The position numbers were made by a program, and so were the translations under genes. DNA of 64,000 nucleotides from Phenylobacterium sp. (lineage in GTDB: Bacteria; Pseudomonadota; Alphaproteobacteria; Caulobacterales; Caulobacteraceae): the NCBI RefSeq assembly GCF_019636135.1, contig NZ_JAHBYD010000026.1, forward strand, positions 1-64,000. The letters are read 5' to 3'. The notes beneath the pieces are model-generated. The model saw only the letters and a list, made by a program, of their open reading frames with translations. It was not told the DNA's origin and searched no databases. Below, piece after piece: positions 15,890-25,872 of the stretch. Every line of letters starts with the position of its first letter. Position 1 is the stretch's first letter.

Positions 15890-17296
15890 ATGTCCGAGAC
15901 CCCCAGCCACGAGACGGTGGGCCGCGATGTCGTCGATCACACCGCGGGCGAGCTCGTCGAGATGCTCGCCGCGCGGAAGGTGGGGGCGCTGGAGCTGACC
16001 GATGCGCTGATCGCGCGCATCGAGGACCGCGACCGCGCGCTGAACGCGGTCGTCGTCCGCGACTTCGACCGCGCCCGCGACGCCGCCCGCGCGGCCGACG
16101 CCCTGATCGCCAAGGGCGAGCGCCGCCCGCTGCTGGGCCTGCCGATGACGGTGAAGGAGAGCAACAACGTCGAGGGCCTGCCCTCCACCTGGGGCAGCCC
16201 GGCGTTCACCGGCTGGACCGCGCCCACCGACGCGGTGGCGGTCCAGCGGCTGAAGGCGGCGGGCGCGATCATCGTCGGCAAGACCAATGTGCCGCCCTTC
16301 CTCGCCGATTGGCAGAGCCACAATCCCGTCTACGGTCGCACCCGCAATCCGTGGGACCTCTCGCGCTCGCCGGGCGGCTCTTCCGGGGGCAGCGCCGCGG
16401 CGCTGGCGGCGGGGATGACGCCGCTGGAGCTGGGCTCGGATATCGGGGGCTCGATCCGGGTCCCGGCCGGGTTCTGCGGGGTCTATGGCCACAAGCCCAG
16501 CTACGGCGTGATTCCGCTGAGGGGACACTCGCCGCCCGGCCTGGACGCCGGGCCGATCGCCCTGGCCGTCGTCGGCCCGTTGGCCCGCAGCGCCGCCGAC
16601 CTCGATCTCGCCCTGGGCGTGCTGGCCGGCCCCGAACCGGAAGAAGCCGTGGGCTATCGGCTGGACCTGCCTGCGCCGCGCCAGGCCGATCTGGCCGACC
16701 ACCGCGTCTTCGTGATCGACCGACATCCGGTGGCGGCCCTGGACGACGAGATCGCCCAGGCGCTGGACGAGGTGGCGCGGCGGCTGGACCGTCTGGGCGC
16801 CCGCGTCACGCGCAGCAGCGACCTGCTGCCCGACCTCGCGGCGCAGCATGGTGTCTACATGGGCCTGCTCGGCGCGGCGATGTCGCGCGGAACGCCGGGC
16901 GCCACCCCGATCAATGCCCATGAGTGGATGAACCTGCTGGACGCCCAATTGGCGTTCCGCCGGGCCTGGGGCGCGTTCTTCGAGGCGTTCGACGTGGTGC
17001 TGGCGCCGACGTTCGGCGTCCCCGCCTTCCCGCACGACGACAATCCTGACCAGCAGGCCCGGATCCATGTCGTCAACGGCGAGGCGACGCCCTACTTCGG
17101 CCAGATCGCCTGGCCGGGGATCGCGCTTCTGCCCAACCTTCCGGCGACGGCCTGCCCGATGGGGTTCACCCGTGGCGGCCTGCCCATGAGCTTGCAGGTG
17201 ATCGGCCCATATCTCGAAGACCGCACGACCATCCACGTGGCCGGCCTGCTGGAACGCGAGTTCGGCGGCTTCGTCGCACCGCCGCCGTTGACCTGA
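15890..17296 (+). CDS. Amidase (amidase signature family)
   Basis: The 468-aa protein has the amidase-signature triad: Lys89 in PMTVKES, Ser164 in GGSSGGS, and nucleophile Ser188 in SDIGGSIR. Overall it resembles acylamidases/aryl amidases rather than GatA, having no C-terminal GatB-contact features and a different context. It hydrolyses amide bonds of an unknown substrate. The ATG at 15890 follows a GGGAGAAAG site; the longer open frame runs into the asd 3' end. Confidence 0.9.
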   Translation: MSETPSHETVGRDVVDHTAGELVEMLAARKVGALELTDALIARIEDRDRALNAVVVRDFDRARDAARAADALIAKGERRPLLGLPMTVKESNNVEGLPSTWGSPAFTGWTAPTDAVAVQRLKAAGAIIVGKTNVPPFLADWQSHNPVYGRTRNPWDLSRSPGGSSGGSAAALAAGMTPLELGSDIGGSIRVPAGFCGVYGHKPSYGVIPLRGHSPPGLDAGPIALAVVGPLARSAADLDLALGVLAGPEPEEAVGYRLDLPAPRQADLADHRVFVIDRHPVAALDDEIAQALDEVARRLDRLGARVTRSSDLLPDLAAQHGVYMGLLGAAMSRGTPGATPINAHEWMNLLDAQLAFRRAWGAFFEAFDVVLAPTFGVPAFPHDDNPDQQARIHVVNGEATPYFGQIAWPGIALLPNLPATACPMGFTRGGLPMSLQVIGPYLEDRTTIHVAGLLEREFGGFVAPPPLT

Positions 17297-17310
17297 CGGC
17301 CGTGCAGACC

Positions 17311-17427
17311 CAGCGCCCCCTCCACCGCTTCGCGGTCCCCCTCCCCCGCTGCGCAGGGGAGGTTCGCGTTTTCCAGTACCTCCCCCGTTCATGGGGGAGG
17401 GGGACCCGAAGCGTGGAGGGGGCGCTG
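17311..17427. repeat. Nested inverted repeat upstream of rlmH
   Basis: Outer arms are GCGCCCCCTCCAC (17313-17325) and GTGGAGGGGGCGC (17413-17425). Inner arms are CCTCCCCC / GGGGGAGG pairs around 17340-17405. The element ends only 9 bases before the rlmH start codon, so its GGAGGGGG arm may double as the ribosome-binding site. Confidence 0.8.
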
Positions 17428-17435
17428 CCGCTCGC

Positions 17436-17900
17436 ATGAAGATGGCCGTCGTCGCCATCGGGCGGCTCTCCCGCTCGCCCGAGACGGAGCTCGTGAAGCT
17501 GTACGTCGAGCGCGCCACCGCGGCCGGGCGTGCGCTCGGCCTCGGGCCGGTCGAGGTGGTGGAGGTCGAGAGCCGGAAGCCCGGCAAGGCGGCCGAGGCC
17601 GAGGCGCTCCGGCCCCATCTCGCCGGCAGCCACGTCATCGCCTGCGACGAGCGCGGCAAGGCGCGGGCCTCGCGCGCCTTCGCCGGAGAGATCGGGATGC
17701 TACGGGACCGCGGCGTGCGGCGGCTCGTGTTCCTGATCGGCGGGGCCGACGGGCTGGATCCGGAGCTCGTGAAGGCGGCGCAGGGCACGCTGGCGTTCGG
17801 GCCGCAGACCTGGCCGCACGCCCTGGCCCGCGCGATGCTCGCCGAACAGATCTACCGCGCTGTCTCCATTCTCGCCGGATCGCCGTATCATCGGGATTGA
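17436..17900 (+). CDS. rlmH: 23S rRNA pseudouridine-1915 N3-methyltransferase RlmH
   Basis: The 154-aa SPOUT methyltransferase ends in the conserved PHALARAMLAEQIYRA...YHR tail and has FLIGGADG in the knot region. It methylates pseudouridine 1915 in helix 69 of 23S rRNA. The ATG at 17436 is the first Met of the domain. Its stop overlaps the start of the EnvC-like gene (TGATG), so the two are coupled. The only Shine-Dalgarno-like sequence nearby belongs to the upstream repeat. Confidence 0.95.
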   Translation: MKMAVVAIGRLSRSPETELVKLYVERATAAGRALGLGPVEVVEVESRKPGKAAEAEALRPHLAGSHVIACDERGKARASRAFAGEIGMLRDRGVRRLVFLIGGADGLDPELVKAAQGTLAFGPQTWPHALARAMLAEQIYRAVSILAGSPYHRD

Positions 17901-18739
17901 TGCGGATTCTCCTCCTCTCGGGCGCCGCGGCCTTGCTGGCCGGCGCCGCCGCCTTCGCCGCCACGACCGACCGGCTCGAACGGTTGAACGCGGCCGAGAC
18001 CACGCTGTCGGTCGACCAGGGCGCCAACACCCACCGGCTCTCGCGGCTGCTGTCGGTTCTGGAGCTGCTGCGGCGCGATCCGCCGCCGGCGCTGCTGGTC
18101 TCGCCCGACGACGCCCGCGACGCCGTGCGCGCCGCGATCCTGGTGCGCGCCATGACGCCCGAGCTCACCGGCCGCGCCCAGACCTACGCCCAGGGCGCGA
18201 CCGAGGTGATGCGCCAGCGGCGGCTGGCGGCCGTCCAGAGCGAGGCCCTCTTCGAGCGCGACAGCCTCGCGGCCGAAGCCCTGCCGACGCCGGCGTCGTC
18301 GGCGGGCCTGCGACTCAGGGGCGCGGTCGGCGACGATACGGCTCAGCTCACGCCGCCGACGCGCCTCGTCTATCCGGTCGCCGGGAGCGTATTGCGGAAG
18401 TTCGGCGACCCGCTCGCCGGCGGCGGCCGCTCCAACGGCCTGACGCTGTCCGCGCCCGGGGGCGGCCAGGCCGTCAGCCCGGCGTCGGGGTCCGTCCAGT
18501 ACGTGGGCCCGGTAAAGGGTTGGGGCGTCATCGTGATATTAAGACTAGCCGGTGGATATCATCTCGTGCTTGCTGGTCTGGAGAGAACGTCGATCGAGGT
18601 CGGACAATCCGTCGCGGAGGGTCAACCTGTCGGATGGGCTACCGGTGACCGACATGCGGCCTCGGAACTCTATCTGGAGGTCCGCGAGCAGGGTTCGCCC
18701 GTCGATCCGGCCCGGTGGCTGGCCAAGGCGGGCGGTTGA
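17900..18739 (+). CDS. EnvC-like protein with degenerate LytM (M23) domain
   Basis: The 279-aa protein has an N-terminal signal sequence (AAALLAGAAAFA), a helical middle (about residues 25-125) and a C-terminal LytM fold (about 150-275; GSVQYVGPVKGWG, EGQPVGWATG). The zinc ligands of active M23 peptidases are missing: the HxxxD site reads SNGLTL and HLHFE reads ELYLE. Known degenerate LytM proteins (EnvC, Caulobacter LdpF) activate amidases or guide septal cleavage instead of cutting. Placement between rlmH and ctpA is the conserved alphaproteobacterial order. Codons 213-216 are four consecutive rare AT-rich codons (ATA TTA AGA CTA). Confidence 0.87.
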   Translation: MRILLLSGAAALLAGAAAFAATTDRLERLNAAETTLSVDQGANTHRLSRLLSVLELLRRDPPPALLVSPDDARDAVRAAILVRAMTPELTGRAQTYAQGATEVMRQRRLAAVQSEALFERDSLAAEALPTPASSAGLRLRGAVGDDTAQLTPPTRLVYPVAGSVLRKFGDPLAGGGRSNGLTLSAPGGGQAVSPASGSVQYVGPVKGWGVIVILRLAGGYHLVLAGLERTSIEVGQSVAEGQPVGWATGDRHAASELYLEVREQGSPVDPARWLAKAGG

Positions 18740-18829
18740 AACAAGTCGGGCTGATTGCGGCCTCAAAACCGTCGCTTCGGCCTGATCCATAAGCGGGGCA
18801 TCTCCGCGAAAGGGAGTCTGAGCCAGGCT

Positions 18830-20221
18830 ATGAAGAAGTATCTCCTGATCGGTGCGTCGGCGTTCGTTCTCGGCGCGGGCTCCATGGCCTACGTGAGCCA
18901 GCAGGCGCTGGCCTCTTCGCAGCCGCGGGCCAAGACCTATCGGATGCTCGGCCTGTTCGGCGACGTGCTGAACACCGTCGAGAACCAGTACGTCACCGAA
19001 GTGGACGATACGAAGCTGATCCAGTCGGCGATCGACGGGATGCTCACCTCGCTCGACCCTCACTCCGGCTACCTCAATCCCCAGGACTTCGACGACATGC
19101 GCGACCAGACGCGCGGTGAGTACGGCGGCCTGGGCATCGAGGTGACCAGCGAAGACGGCGTCGTGAAGGTGATCTCGCCGATGGACGGCACGCCCGCCGC
19201 CCGCGCCGGGATCAAGGCCGGCGACTATATCACCGCCGTGAACGGCGAGAGCGTGCTGGGCCTGTCGGTCACCGAGGCCGTCAAGCAGATGCGCGGCAAG
19301 CCGGGCGAGACCGTCTCGCTCACCATCGCGCGCGAGAAGTCCGACCCGTTCGACGTGAAGCTCGTGCGCGAGGTCATCAAGCCGAAGAACGTGACGGCGC
19401 GGCTGGAGGGCGACGACATCGTCCTGCGCATCGCCAGCTTCAACGAGAAGACGACGGACGAGGCCGAGGCCGCGTTCGCCGACGCCCGGGCCAAGAACCC
19501 GAAGGCCAAGGGCCTGATCCTCGACCTGCGCAACAACCCGGGCGGCCTGCTCGACCAGGCGGTCGGCGTGTCGGACCTGTTCCTGGAAGGCGGCGAGATC
19601 GTCAGCCAGCGCGGCCGCGACCCGCGCGACGTCGAGCGCTACAACGCCCGCCCGGGAGACATCACCAAGGGCATGCCGATCGTGGTGCTGATCAACTCGG
19701 GCTCGGCTTCGGCGGCGGAGATCGTCGCGGGCGCCCTGCAGGACCGCAAGCGCGCGGAACTGGTGGGCCTCACCAGCTTCGGCAAGGGGTCGGTGCAGAC
19801 CGTGATCCCGCTGCGCGGCGGCATCGACGGCGCGCTGAAGCTGACCACGGCGCGCTATTACACGCCGTCCGGCCGCTCGATCCAGAAGACCGGCATCACG
19901 CCGGACCTCGAGGTCGCGTCCAGCCGCGACGAAGCGCAGATCATCGCCAACCGCAGCTACCAGTTCTCGGAGGCCAGCTTCAAGAACGCCCTGAACGCCG
20001 ACGAGGGCAAGGTGCGCCGCGGCGCCCACGAGCCCGCCGAGGCGCCCCCGGAAGGCTTCGACGAGAAGAAGGACTTCCAGGTGGCCCGCGCCATGGACGT
20101 GCTGAAGTACGGCTCGGTCGCGGCCACGCCGAAGCTGCCGAAGCCGACGGCGCGCCTGGCCGAGATCGTCTCGAAGGCCAAGGTCGCCGAAGTGAAGCCG
20201 CCGCAGACCACGCAGAAGTAG
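18830..20221 (+). CDS. ctpA: Carboxy-terminal processing protease CtpA (S41)
   Basis: The 463-aa protein has an N-terminal signal/anchor (residues 1-24), a PDZ domain (about 85-165; GGLGIEV...GIKAGDYI) and an S41 peptidase domain with the serine in GSASAAE (about residue 292) and the lysine in SFGKGSVQT. It processes or degrades periplasmic and envelope proteins at their C-termini. It follows the EnvC-like gene after about 90 bp with an AAGGGAG site. A GAAA-loop hairpin terminates it. Confidence 0.95.
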   Translation: MKKYLLIGASAFVLGAGSMAYVSQQALASSQPRAKTYRMLGLFGDVLNTVENQYVTEVDDTKLIQSAIDGMLTSLDPHSGYLNPQDFDDMRDQTRGEYGGLGIEVTSEDGVVKVISPMDGTPAARAGIKAGDYITAVNGESVLGLSVTEAVKQMRGKPGETVSLTIAREKSDPFDVKLVREVIKPKNVTARLEGDDIVLRIASFNEKTTDEAEAAFADARAKNPKAKGLILDLRNNPGGLLDQAVGVSDLFLEGGEIVSQRGRDPRDVERYNARPGDITKGMPIVVLINSGSASAAEIVAGALQDRKRAELVGLTSFGKGSVQTVIPLRGGIDGALKLTTARYYTPSGRSIQKTGITPDLEVASSRDEAQIIANRSYQFSEASFKNALNADEGKVRRGAHEPAEAPPEGFDEKKDFQVARAMDVLKYGSVAATPKLPKPTARLAEIVSKAKVAEVKPPQTTQK

Positions 20222-20247
20222 ACGAGCGCCGTTCCAGTGCTTTCGGC

Positions 20248-20271
20248 GAGCCTCCGCGAAAGCGGAGGCTC
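20248..20271 (+). terminator. GAAA-loop hairpin after ctpA
   Basis: GAGCCTCCGC and GCGGAGGCTC pair perfectly over 10 bp around a GAAA tetraloop, 26 bp after the ctpA stop. There is only a short, broken T-run (AGTCGTCTT). A near-identical stem with the same loop lies at 57310-57333 on the minus strand. Confidence 0.65.
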
Positions 20272-20280
20272 AGTCGTCTT

Positions 20281-20356
20281 GGAACCACGGAATACGCGGA
20301 AGAACGCGGAAACAGCGCCGACGCCTTCCGCGCCATTCCGCGTATTCCGTGGTTCC
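20281..20356. repeat. Perfect 20-bp-arm palindrome, ACCACGGAA family
   Basis: The arm at 20281-20300 starts GGAACCACGG and its exact reverse complement occupies 20337-20356. The 36-bp centre repeats GCGGAA-type units. Related long palindromes with the same ACCRCRGA.. ends lie at 32620-32691, 37911-37989 and weakly at 57249-57297. Confidence 0.9.
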
Positions 20357-20453
20357 TCGAATCGGAAGGCGCCGCTTCGCAGCGGCTGGGCGAGCCCGCC
20401 GAAAGCCGGCGTTAACCATGTCGGGCGAGGGTGTCGGCTGAGGAGGGCTCCCC

Positions 20454-21566
20454 TTGGCCAGCATAGCGCTTCCCCGGTTGAAGGCGCCGCAGATCGACCT
20501 GCGGGGCGTGTTCACGAGCCCGGCCGTGGGCCTGGGCGCGGCGTCCGCGCTGTTCGCGGGCTGCGTGTTCGCCCTGGCGAACCTGCTGGGCCCGGTGGGC
20601 GGCGCCGCGACCGAGGTCCGGGTGCCCCTGGAGGCCGGCCATGCCCCGGCGGGCTGGCGCGAAGCGCTGAAGCCCGCACACGGCCAGCCGCACACCTACC
20701 GCGACGTGGTCAGCCTCTCCGAGCGCCCGCTAGCGCCCGGCGCGGCCGCGCCCGCCACGCCTTCGCCGCCGGCGCCGGTCTACGCCGGCCCGGGCCTCGC
20801 CGTCTCCCCCATCGCCGGGTTCTACGCGCCGGGCCCCGGCGGCCCGCTGCCGATCATCGCCCAGGACGGCCGCACGCCGGCCCAGGCCTATGCGCGGCCG
20901 TTCACGGCCAACGGGCGGCCCAAGGTGGCGCTGGTCATCGGCGGCCTGGGCCTGAACGCCCGCGCCACCCGCCAGGCGATCGAGACGCTGCGCCCGGAGA
21001 TCACGCTGTCGTTCGTCGTCTATGCGGCAGGCCTGCAGGGCTGGATCGACATGGCCCGCGCCCACGGCCACGAGGTGCTGCTGGAAACGCCGATGGAGCC
21101 GGTCGACTATCCGGACAACGACCCCGGCCCCTACACCCTGATGGCCGCCGGCCAGCCGCCGGAGACGGTGAAGAAGCTGGAGTGGATCCTCAGCCGCGCC
21201 ACCGGCTACTTCGGCCTGACCAACTACCTGGGCTCGCGCTTCCTCGCCACCGACGCGGCCTACAACGCCTTCGCCAGCTCCGTGAAGGGCCGGGGCCTCG
21301 CCTTCATCGACGACGGATCGGCGGCGCGGCGCGGCGGCGGCATGGCCCGCGCCACGGCGGAGCGGGTGATCGACGACAAGCTGTCGGGCCCGGCCATCGA
21401 CCAGCAGCTCTCGGCGCTGGAATCGGGCGCCCTGCAGCGGGGCCAGGCCTTGGGCTCGGGCTTCGCCTATCCCGTGACGCTGGAGAAGGTTGCGTCCTGG
21501 GCCAATGCGGTGGAACAGAGGGGCTACCTGCTGGCGCCCGCCAGCGCCCTCACCGCCAAGCGCTGA
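20454..21566 (+). CDS. Divergent polysaccharide deacetylase family protein (YibQ-like)
   Basis: The 370-aa product has an N-terminal membrane segment (about residues 25-47), a Pro/Ala-rich linker (about 95-125), and a C-terminal divergent deacetylase domain with VALVIGGLGLN, LETPMEPVDYPDNDPGPYTL (in part) and AFIDDGS. The catalytic chemistry of this subfamily is unproven. The start is TTG at 20454 with a strong AGGAGG site. A GTTAACCAT half-site matching the CtrA consensus lies about 40 bp upstream. The neighbours ctpA and rppH keep the standard alphaproteobacterial order. Confidence 0.88.
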   Translation: MASIALPRLKAPQIDLRGVFTSPAVGLGAASALFAGCVFALANLLGPVGGAATEVRVPLEAGHAPAGWREALKPAHGQPHTYRDVVSLSERPLAPGAAAPATPSPPAPVYAGPGLAVSPIAGFYAPGPGGPLPIIAQDGRTPAQAYARPFTANGRPKVALVIGGLGLNARATRQAIETLRPEITLSFVVYAAGLQGWIDMARAHGHEVLLETPMEPVDYPDNDPGPYTLMAAGQPPETVKKLEWILSRATGYFGLTNYLGSRFLATDAAYNAFASSVKGRGLAFIDDGSAARRGGGMARATAERVIDDKLSGPAIDQQLSALESGALQRGQALGSGFAYPVTLEKVASWANAVEQRGYLLAPASALTAKR

Positions 21567-21581
21567 CGCGCCGCCCGCCCG

Positions 21582-22076
21582 ATGACCACGATCGACCTGT
21601 CGTCCTACCGCCCCAACGTGGGCGTGGTGCTGTTCCATCCGGACGGCCGCGTCTGGCTGGGCAAGCGGCGCAGGACCGAGGGGTCCCATTGCTGGCAGTT
21701 CCCGCAAGGCGGCGTCGACGACGGCGAGGACCTGGAGGCCGCCGCGCGGCGCGAGCTGCGGGAAGAGACCGGCGCGACGACGGCGACCTATCTCGGCCGT
21801 ACGGACGGCTGGCTCACCTACGACTACCCGCCCCTCGTGGCGCAGGAGCTCTCCCGCGGCTGGAGGGGGCAGAAGCAGGTGTGGTTCGCGCTGCGCTTCG
21901 ACGGCGGCGAGGCCGAGTTCGACCTGGCCTCGCACCACCAGCAGGAGTTCGACGCCTGGCGCTGGGGCTACCTGGCCGAGACGCCGGAGCTGATCGTGCC
22001 GTTCAAGCGGGCGACCTACGAAGCGGTCGCCCGGGCCTTCGCGCCCTTCGCCGCGACGAAGAGCTCCGCGGCCTGA
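21582..22076 (+). CDS. rppH: RNA pyrophosphohydrolase RppH
   Basis: The 164-aa Nudix enzyme contains the complete Nudix box GGVDDGEDLEAAARRELREETGA (residues about 44-66, shown as a motif of 23 positions with key residues G, E, REL and EE.G). It also has RPNVGVVLFHPDG near the start and the C-terminal PFKRATYEAVARAF. RppH removes pyrophosphate from 5'-triphosphate RNA to start decay. It lies 15 bp after the YibQ-like gene, probably in one transcript. Confidence 0.94.
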   Translation: MTTIDLSSYRPNVGVVLFHPDGRVWLGKRRRTEGSHCWQFPQGGVDDGEDLEAAARRELREETGATTATYLGRTDGWLTYDYPPLVAQELSRGWRGQKQVWFALRFDGGEAEFDLASHHQQEFDAWRWGYLAETPELIVPFKRATYEAVARAFAPFAATKSSAA

Positions 22077-22145
22077 TTCCTGCACGAAGCCTTCGCGACT
22101 TCGGTCTAGGGTGCGGGCGACGCCCCAGCGGCGTTGGGGGATAGC

Positions 22146-22898
22146 ATGCCGACTGTGGTGATGGTTCACGGCGCCTTCTGCGGCGGCTGGGCTTTCGAGG
22201 CCTTCCGCGAGCCCTTCGAGGCGCGCGGCTGGACCGTGCATGCGCCCGACCTGCCGGGGCACGCGCCGGGTGGATCGGTGGCCGGCCTCTCGATGAGCGA
22301 CTACGCCCGCGCGGTCGTGCAACTTTGCGAAGGCCTGCCCGAGCGCCCGGTGCTGCTGGGCCACTCCATGGGCGGGCTCGTCTGCCAGCTCGCCGCGCGC
22401 CGGATGCACGCGAAGGCCCTGGCGCTGCTGGCGCCGTCGGCCCCCTGGGGCGTGCCGGGCTCCAGCGTCGAGGAGGCGATCACCGCCTTCGGCGTGCAGA
22501 TGGTCGACCCGTTCTTCTCGGGCGCGGTGCAGCCCGACCGGCGCCTGATGCGCCACCACAGCCTGGACCGTGTCGCCAAGGCGCAGCGCGACGCCATCCT
22601 CGACCGCCTGCGGCCCGAGAGCAGCCGGGCGGTGCGCGAGGTGCTGAACTGGTGGCTGGACCCGTTCATGACCACCAGCGTGGGTTCCGGCCCGCTGCCG
22701 TGCCGTTCGCTGGCGCTCGCCGGCGAGCGCGACGTGGTGCATCCCGCCGCGACGATCCGCCAGACCGCCCAGCGCATCGGCGGCCGCTTCCAAGCGCTGC
22801 CCGGCATGAGCCACTGGCTGATCGGCGAGGAGGGCTGGGAAGACGCGGCCGCGATCGTGCTGGACTGGCTCGAGACCGAGGTCCTGGTCGACGCCTAG
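22146..22898 (+). CDS. Alpha/beta hydrolase
   Basis: This 250-aa single-domain hydrolase has the HG oxyanion region (VMVHGAFCGGW), the nucleophile elbow GHSMGG at about residues 75-80, a late Asp in GERDVV and His in GMSHWL. The fold matches esterase or lipase-like enzymes; the substrate is unknown. The ATG at 22146 is preferred over an in-frame TTG four codons upstream. It converges on the CBU_0592-type gene across a 90-bp gap that contains only a small AGTTG/CAACT dyad. Confidence 0.88.
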   Translation: MPTVVMVHGAFCGGWAFEAFREPFEARGWTVHAPDLPGHAPGGSVAGLSMSDYARAVVQLCEGLPERPVLLGHSMGGLVCQLAARRMHAKALALLAPSAPWGVPGSSVEEAITAFGVQMVDPFFSGAVQPDRRLMRHHSLDRVAKAQRDAILDRLRPESSRAVREVLNWWLDPFMTTSVGSGPLPCRSLALAGERDVVHPAATIRQTAQRIGGRFQALPGMSHWLIGEEGWEDAAAIVLDWLETEVLVDA

Positions 22899-22990
22899 GG
22901 GGCCAGGTCCAACGCGAGCTGAGTTGATCCAACAACTCCCGCTGATCGCGGAAGTCATTGCATTCGCGCTGAAGGATTTGACCCTGGACC

Positions 22991-23242
22991 CTAGGCCCGG
23001 TTCCGGGTCAGCGCCCAGCGCAACAGGCCGAACGCCGCAACCAGCGCCCACGCGCCTTCCATCACGGTGGCCGAGAGGTTGAAGTCGCCCGCCAGCAGCG
23101 AGGCCAGGATCAGGCTCGCGCCGACCATGTTGGCCAGCAGCGAAATGGGCCGGTTGGCGTCCAGCCGGCCCATCGCGGCGGCCGCGTAGGCCACCAGGAT
23201 CATCAGCACGCCTGCGAGGCCGGCGGCGTCGAGCGCGCTCAT
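22991..23242 (-). CDS. CBU_0592-type small membrane protein
   Basis: The 83-aa product has three hydrophobic helices (about residues 5-23, 33-52 and 60-76) joined by short loops, matching small CBU_0592-like membrane proteins of unknown function. Its ATG overlaps the stop of the upstream secreted-protein gene by one base (TAATG), so it is probably translated by coupling. Confidence 0.75.
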   Translation of the reverse strand: MSALDAAGLAGVLMILVAYAAAAMGRLDANRPISLLANMVGASLILASLLAGDFNLSATVMEGAWALVAAFGLLRWALTRNRA

Positions 23243-23919
23243 TACAGAGCGCGTTCCTGATACTGCATCGTGCCCGTGTCGTACTTGGGCGAGAGCGCGC
23301 TGTCGTCAGGCTTGCGCACGGTGGAGAAGTTCAGGCCGACCGACCTGCCCTGCTCCAGGTACTCCCACGAGCGGCGCACGCGCTTCAGGCCGTCCGGGTC
23401 CTGCGGCTGGGTGTAGTTGGCGGTCGGGTCCAGCGGCGGCTGATGCACGAACGACCAGACGTTCAGCGACTTGGCGATGTCGACGTCGGCGCCCATCGCG
23501 TAGCGGAGCTCGACGTTGCAGACCGTCCGGTTCGAGCCCGTCGGGAAGACGATCACCTGCGAGGCCTTGTTGTCGGCGTTGAACTGGCGGCTCCAGGTCT
23601 GGTCGCGCCGGTTCATCTTGAAGCCGTTGGCCTTGGCGACCGAGTCCAGCGACTCACCGCGCACGACCGGCACGCAGACCTTCTCGATGATCTGGATCGC
23701 GTCGAAGCCCGGGCCGGCGGTGGGCAGGGTCGGCGGCGGCGGGGCCGGCGTTTCCACGGTCGGGGCGGCAGGCGCAGCGGCCGGCGGCGCGGCTTCCTCG
23801 GCCGGCGGAGCCGGAACGGCGTCCGCGGGCGGCGCCGGCTGGGCGGCCGGGTCCTGGGCGTAGGCCGCGCCGGCGAGGCCGGCGGCGAGGATCAGGCTCG
23901 GGAGGACGAGGCGGCGCAT
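23242..23919 (-). CDS. Secreted proline-rich protein of unknown function
   Basis: From the ATG at 23919 the 225-aa product has a signal peptide (MRRLVLPSLILAAGLAG..., cleavage near AYA-Q), then a Pro/Ala-rich stretch to about residue 65, and a globular domain with two cysteines (KVCVPV, TVCNVEL) that may pair. It is probably periplasmic. It lies about 100 bp downstream of the atp operon on the same strand and is coupled to the following membrane protein gene. I do not recognise its function. Confidence 0.75.
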   Translation of the reverse strand: MRRLVLPSLILAAGLAGAAYAQDPAAQPAPPADAVPAPPAEEAAPPAAAPAAPTVETPAPPPPTLPTAGPGFDAIQIIEKVCVPVVRGESLDSVAKANGFKMNRRDQTWSRQFNADNKASQVIVFPTGSNRTVCNVELRYAMGADVDIAKSLNVWSFVHQPPLDPTANYTQPQDPDGLKRVRRSWEYLEQGRSVGLNFSTVRKPDDSALSPKYDTGTMQYQERAL

Positions 23920-24018
23920 GTTCAAAAACCCCTGACTGTGCCGGGCATAGAACTTGGTCATCACGCCCTATGCAAGGCCCGAAGACGGCCAATTTACGGC
24001 AGTCAAATCTATGCCTGT

Positions 24019-24282
24019 TCAGGCCGCTTCCGAAGCGTGCTCCGCCAGGATCGTGAGCCCTTCCGGCGTCACGTCGGCGAAACCGCCACGGACCTCGTAG
24101 GTGGTGACCCGGCCGTCGGCGTGGACCCGCACGGGGCCTTCCTTCAGCGCGGTCATGAACGGCGCGTGGCCCGCCAGGACGCCGAAGTCGCCTTCGGAGC
24201 CCGGCGCGTCCACCTGGTCCACCGGGCCCGAGAACAGTTCCCGTTCCGGCGAGACCAGGGAGAAGTGCAGCTTCTCGGCCAT
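24019..24282 (-). CDS. atpC: ATP synthase F1 epsilon subunit
   Basis: The 87-aa protein covers the beta-sandwich domain of epsilon (HFSLVSPERELFSG, GDFGVLAGHAPF) but ends right after it. It lacks the C-terminal helical pair that inhibits ATP hydrolysis in E. coli. A short epsilon is common in alphaproteobacteria. It is the last gene of the atpH-atpA-(methyltransferase)-atpG-atpD-atpC row, 5 bp after atpD. Confidence 0.95.
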   Translation of the reverse strand: MAEKLHFSLVSPERELFSGPVDQVDAPGSEGDFGVLAGHAPFMTALKEGPVRVHADGRVTTYEVRGGFADVTPEGLTILAEHASEAA

Positions 24283-24287
24283 CGACC

Positions 24288-25847
<1,560 letters not shown>

Positions 25848-25872
25848 CGTCGTTCTCTTTCGTGTGTTCGGT

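Noticed and set aside
20411..20418. Full CtrA box upstream of the YibQ-like gene
   Set aside because: Only the half-site GTTAACCAT is present; no second TTAA at the required spacing.
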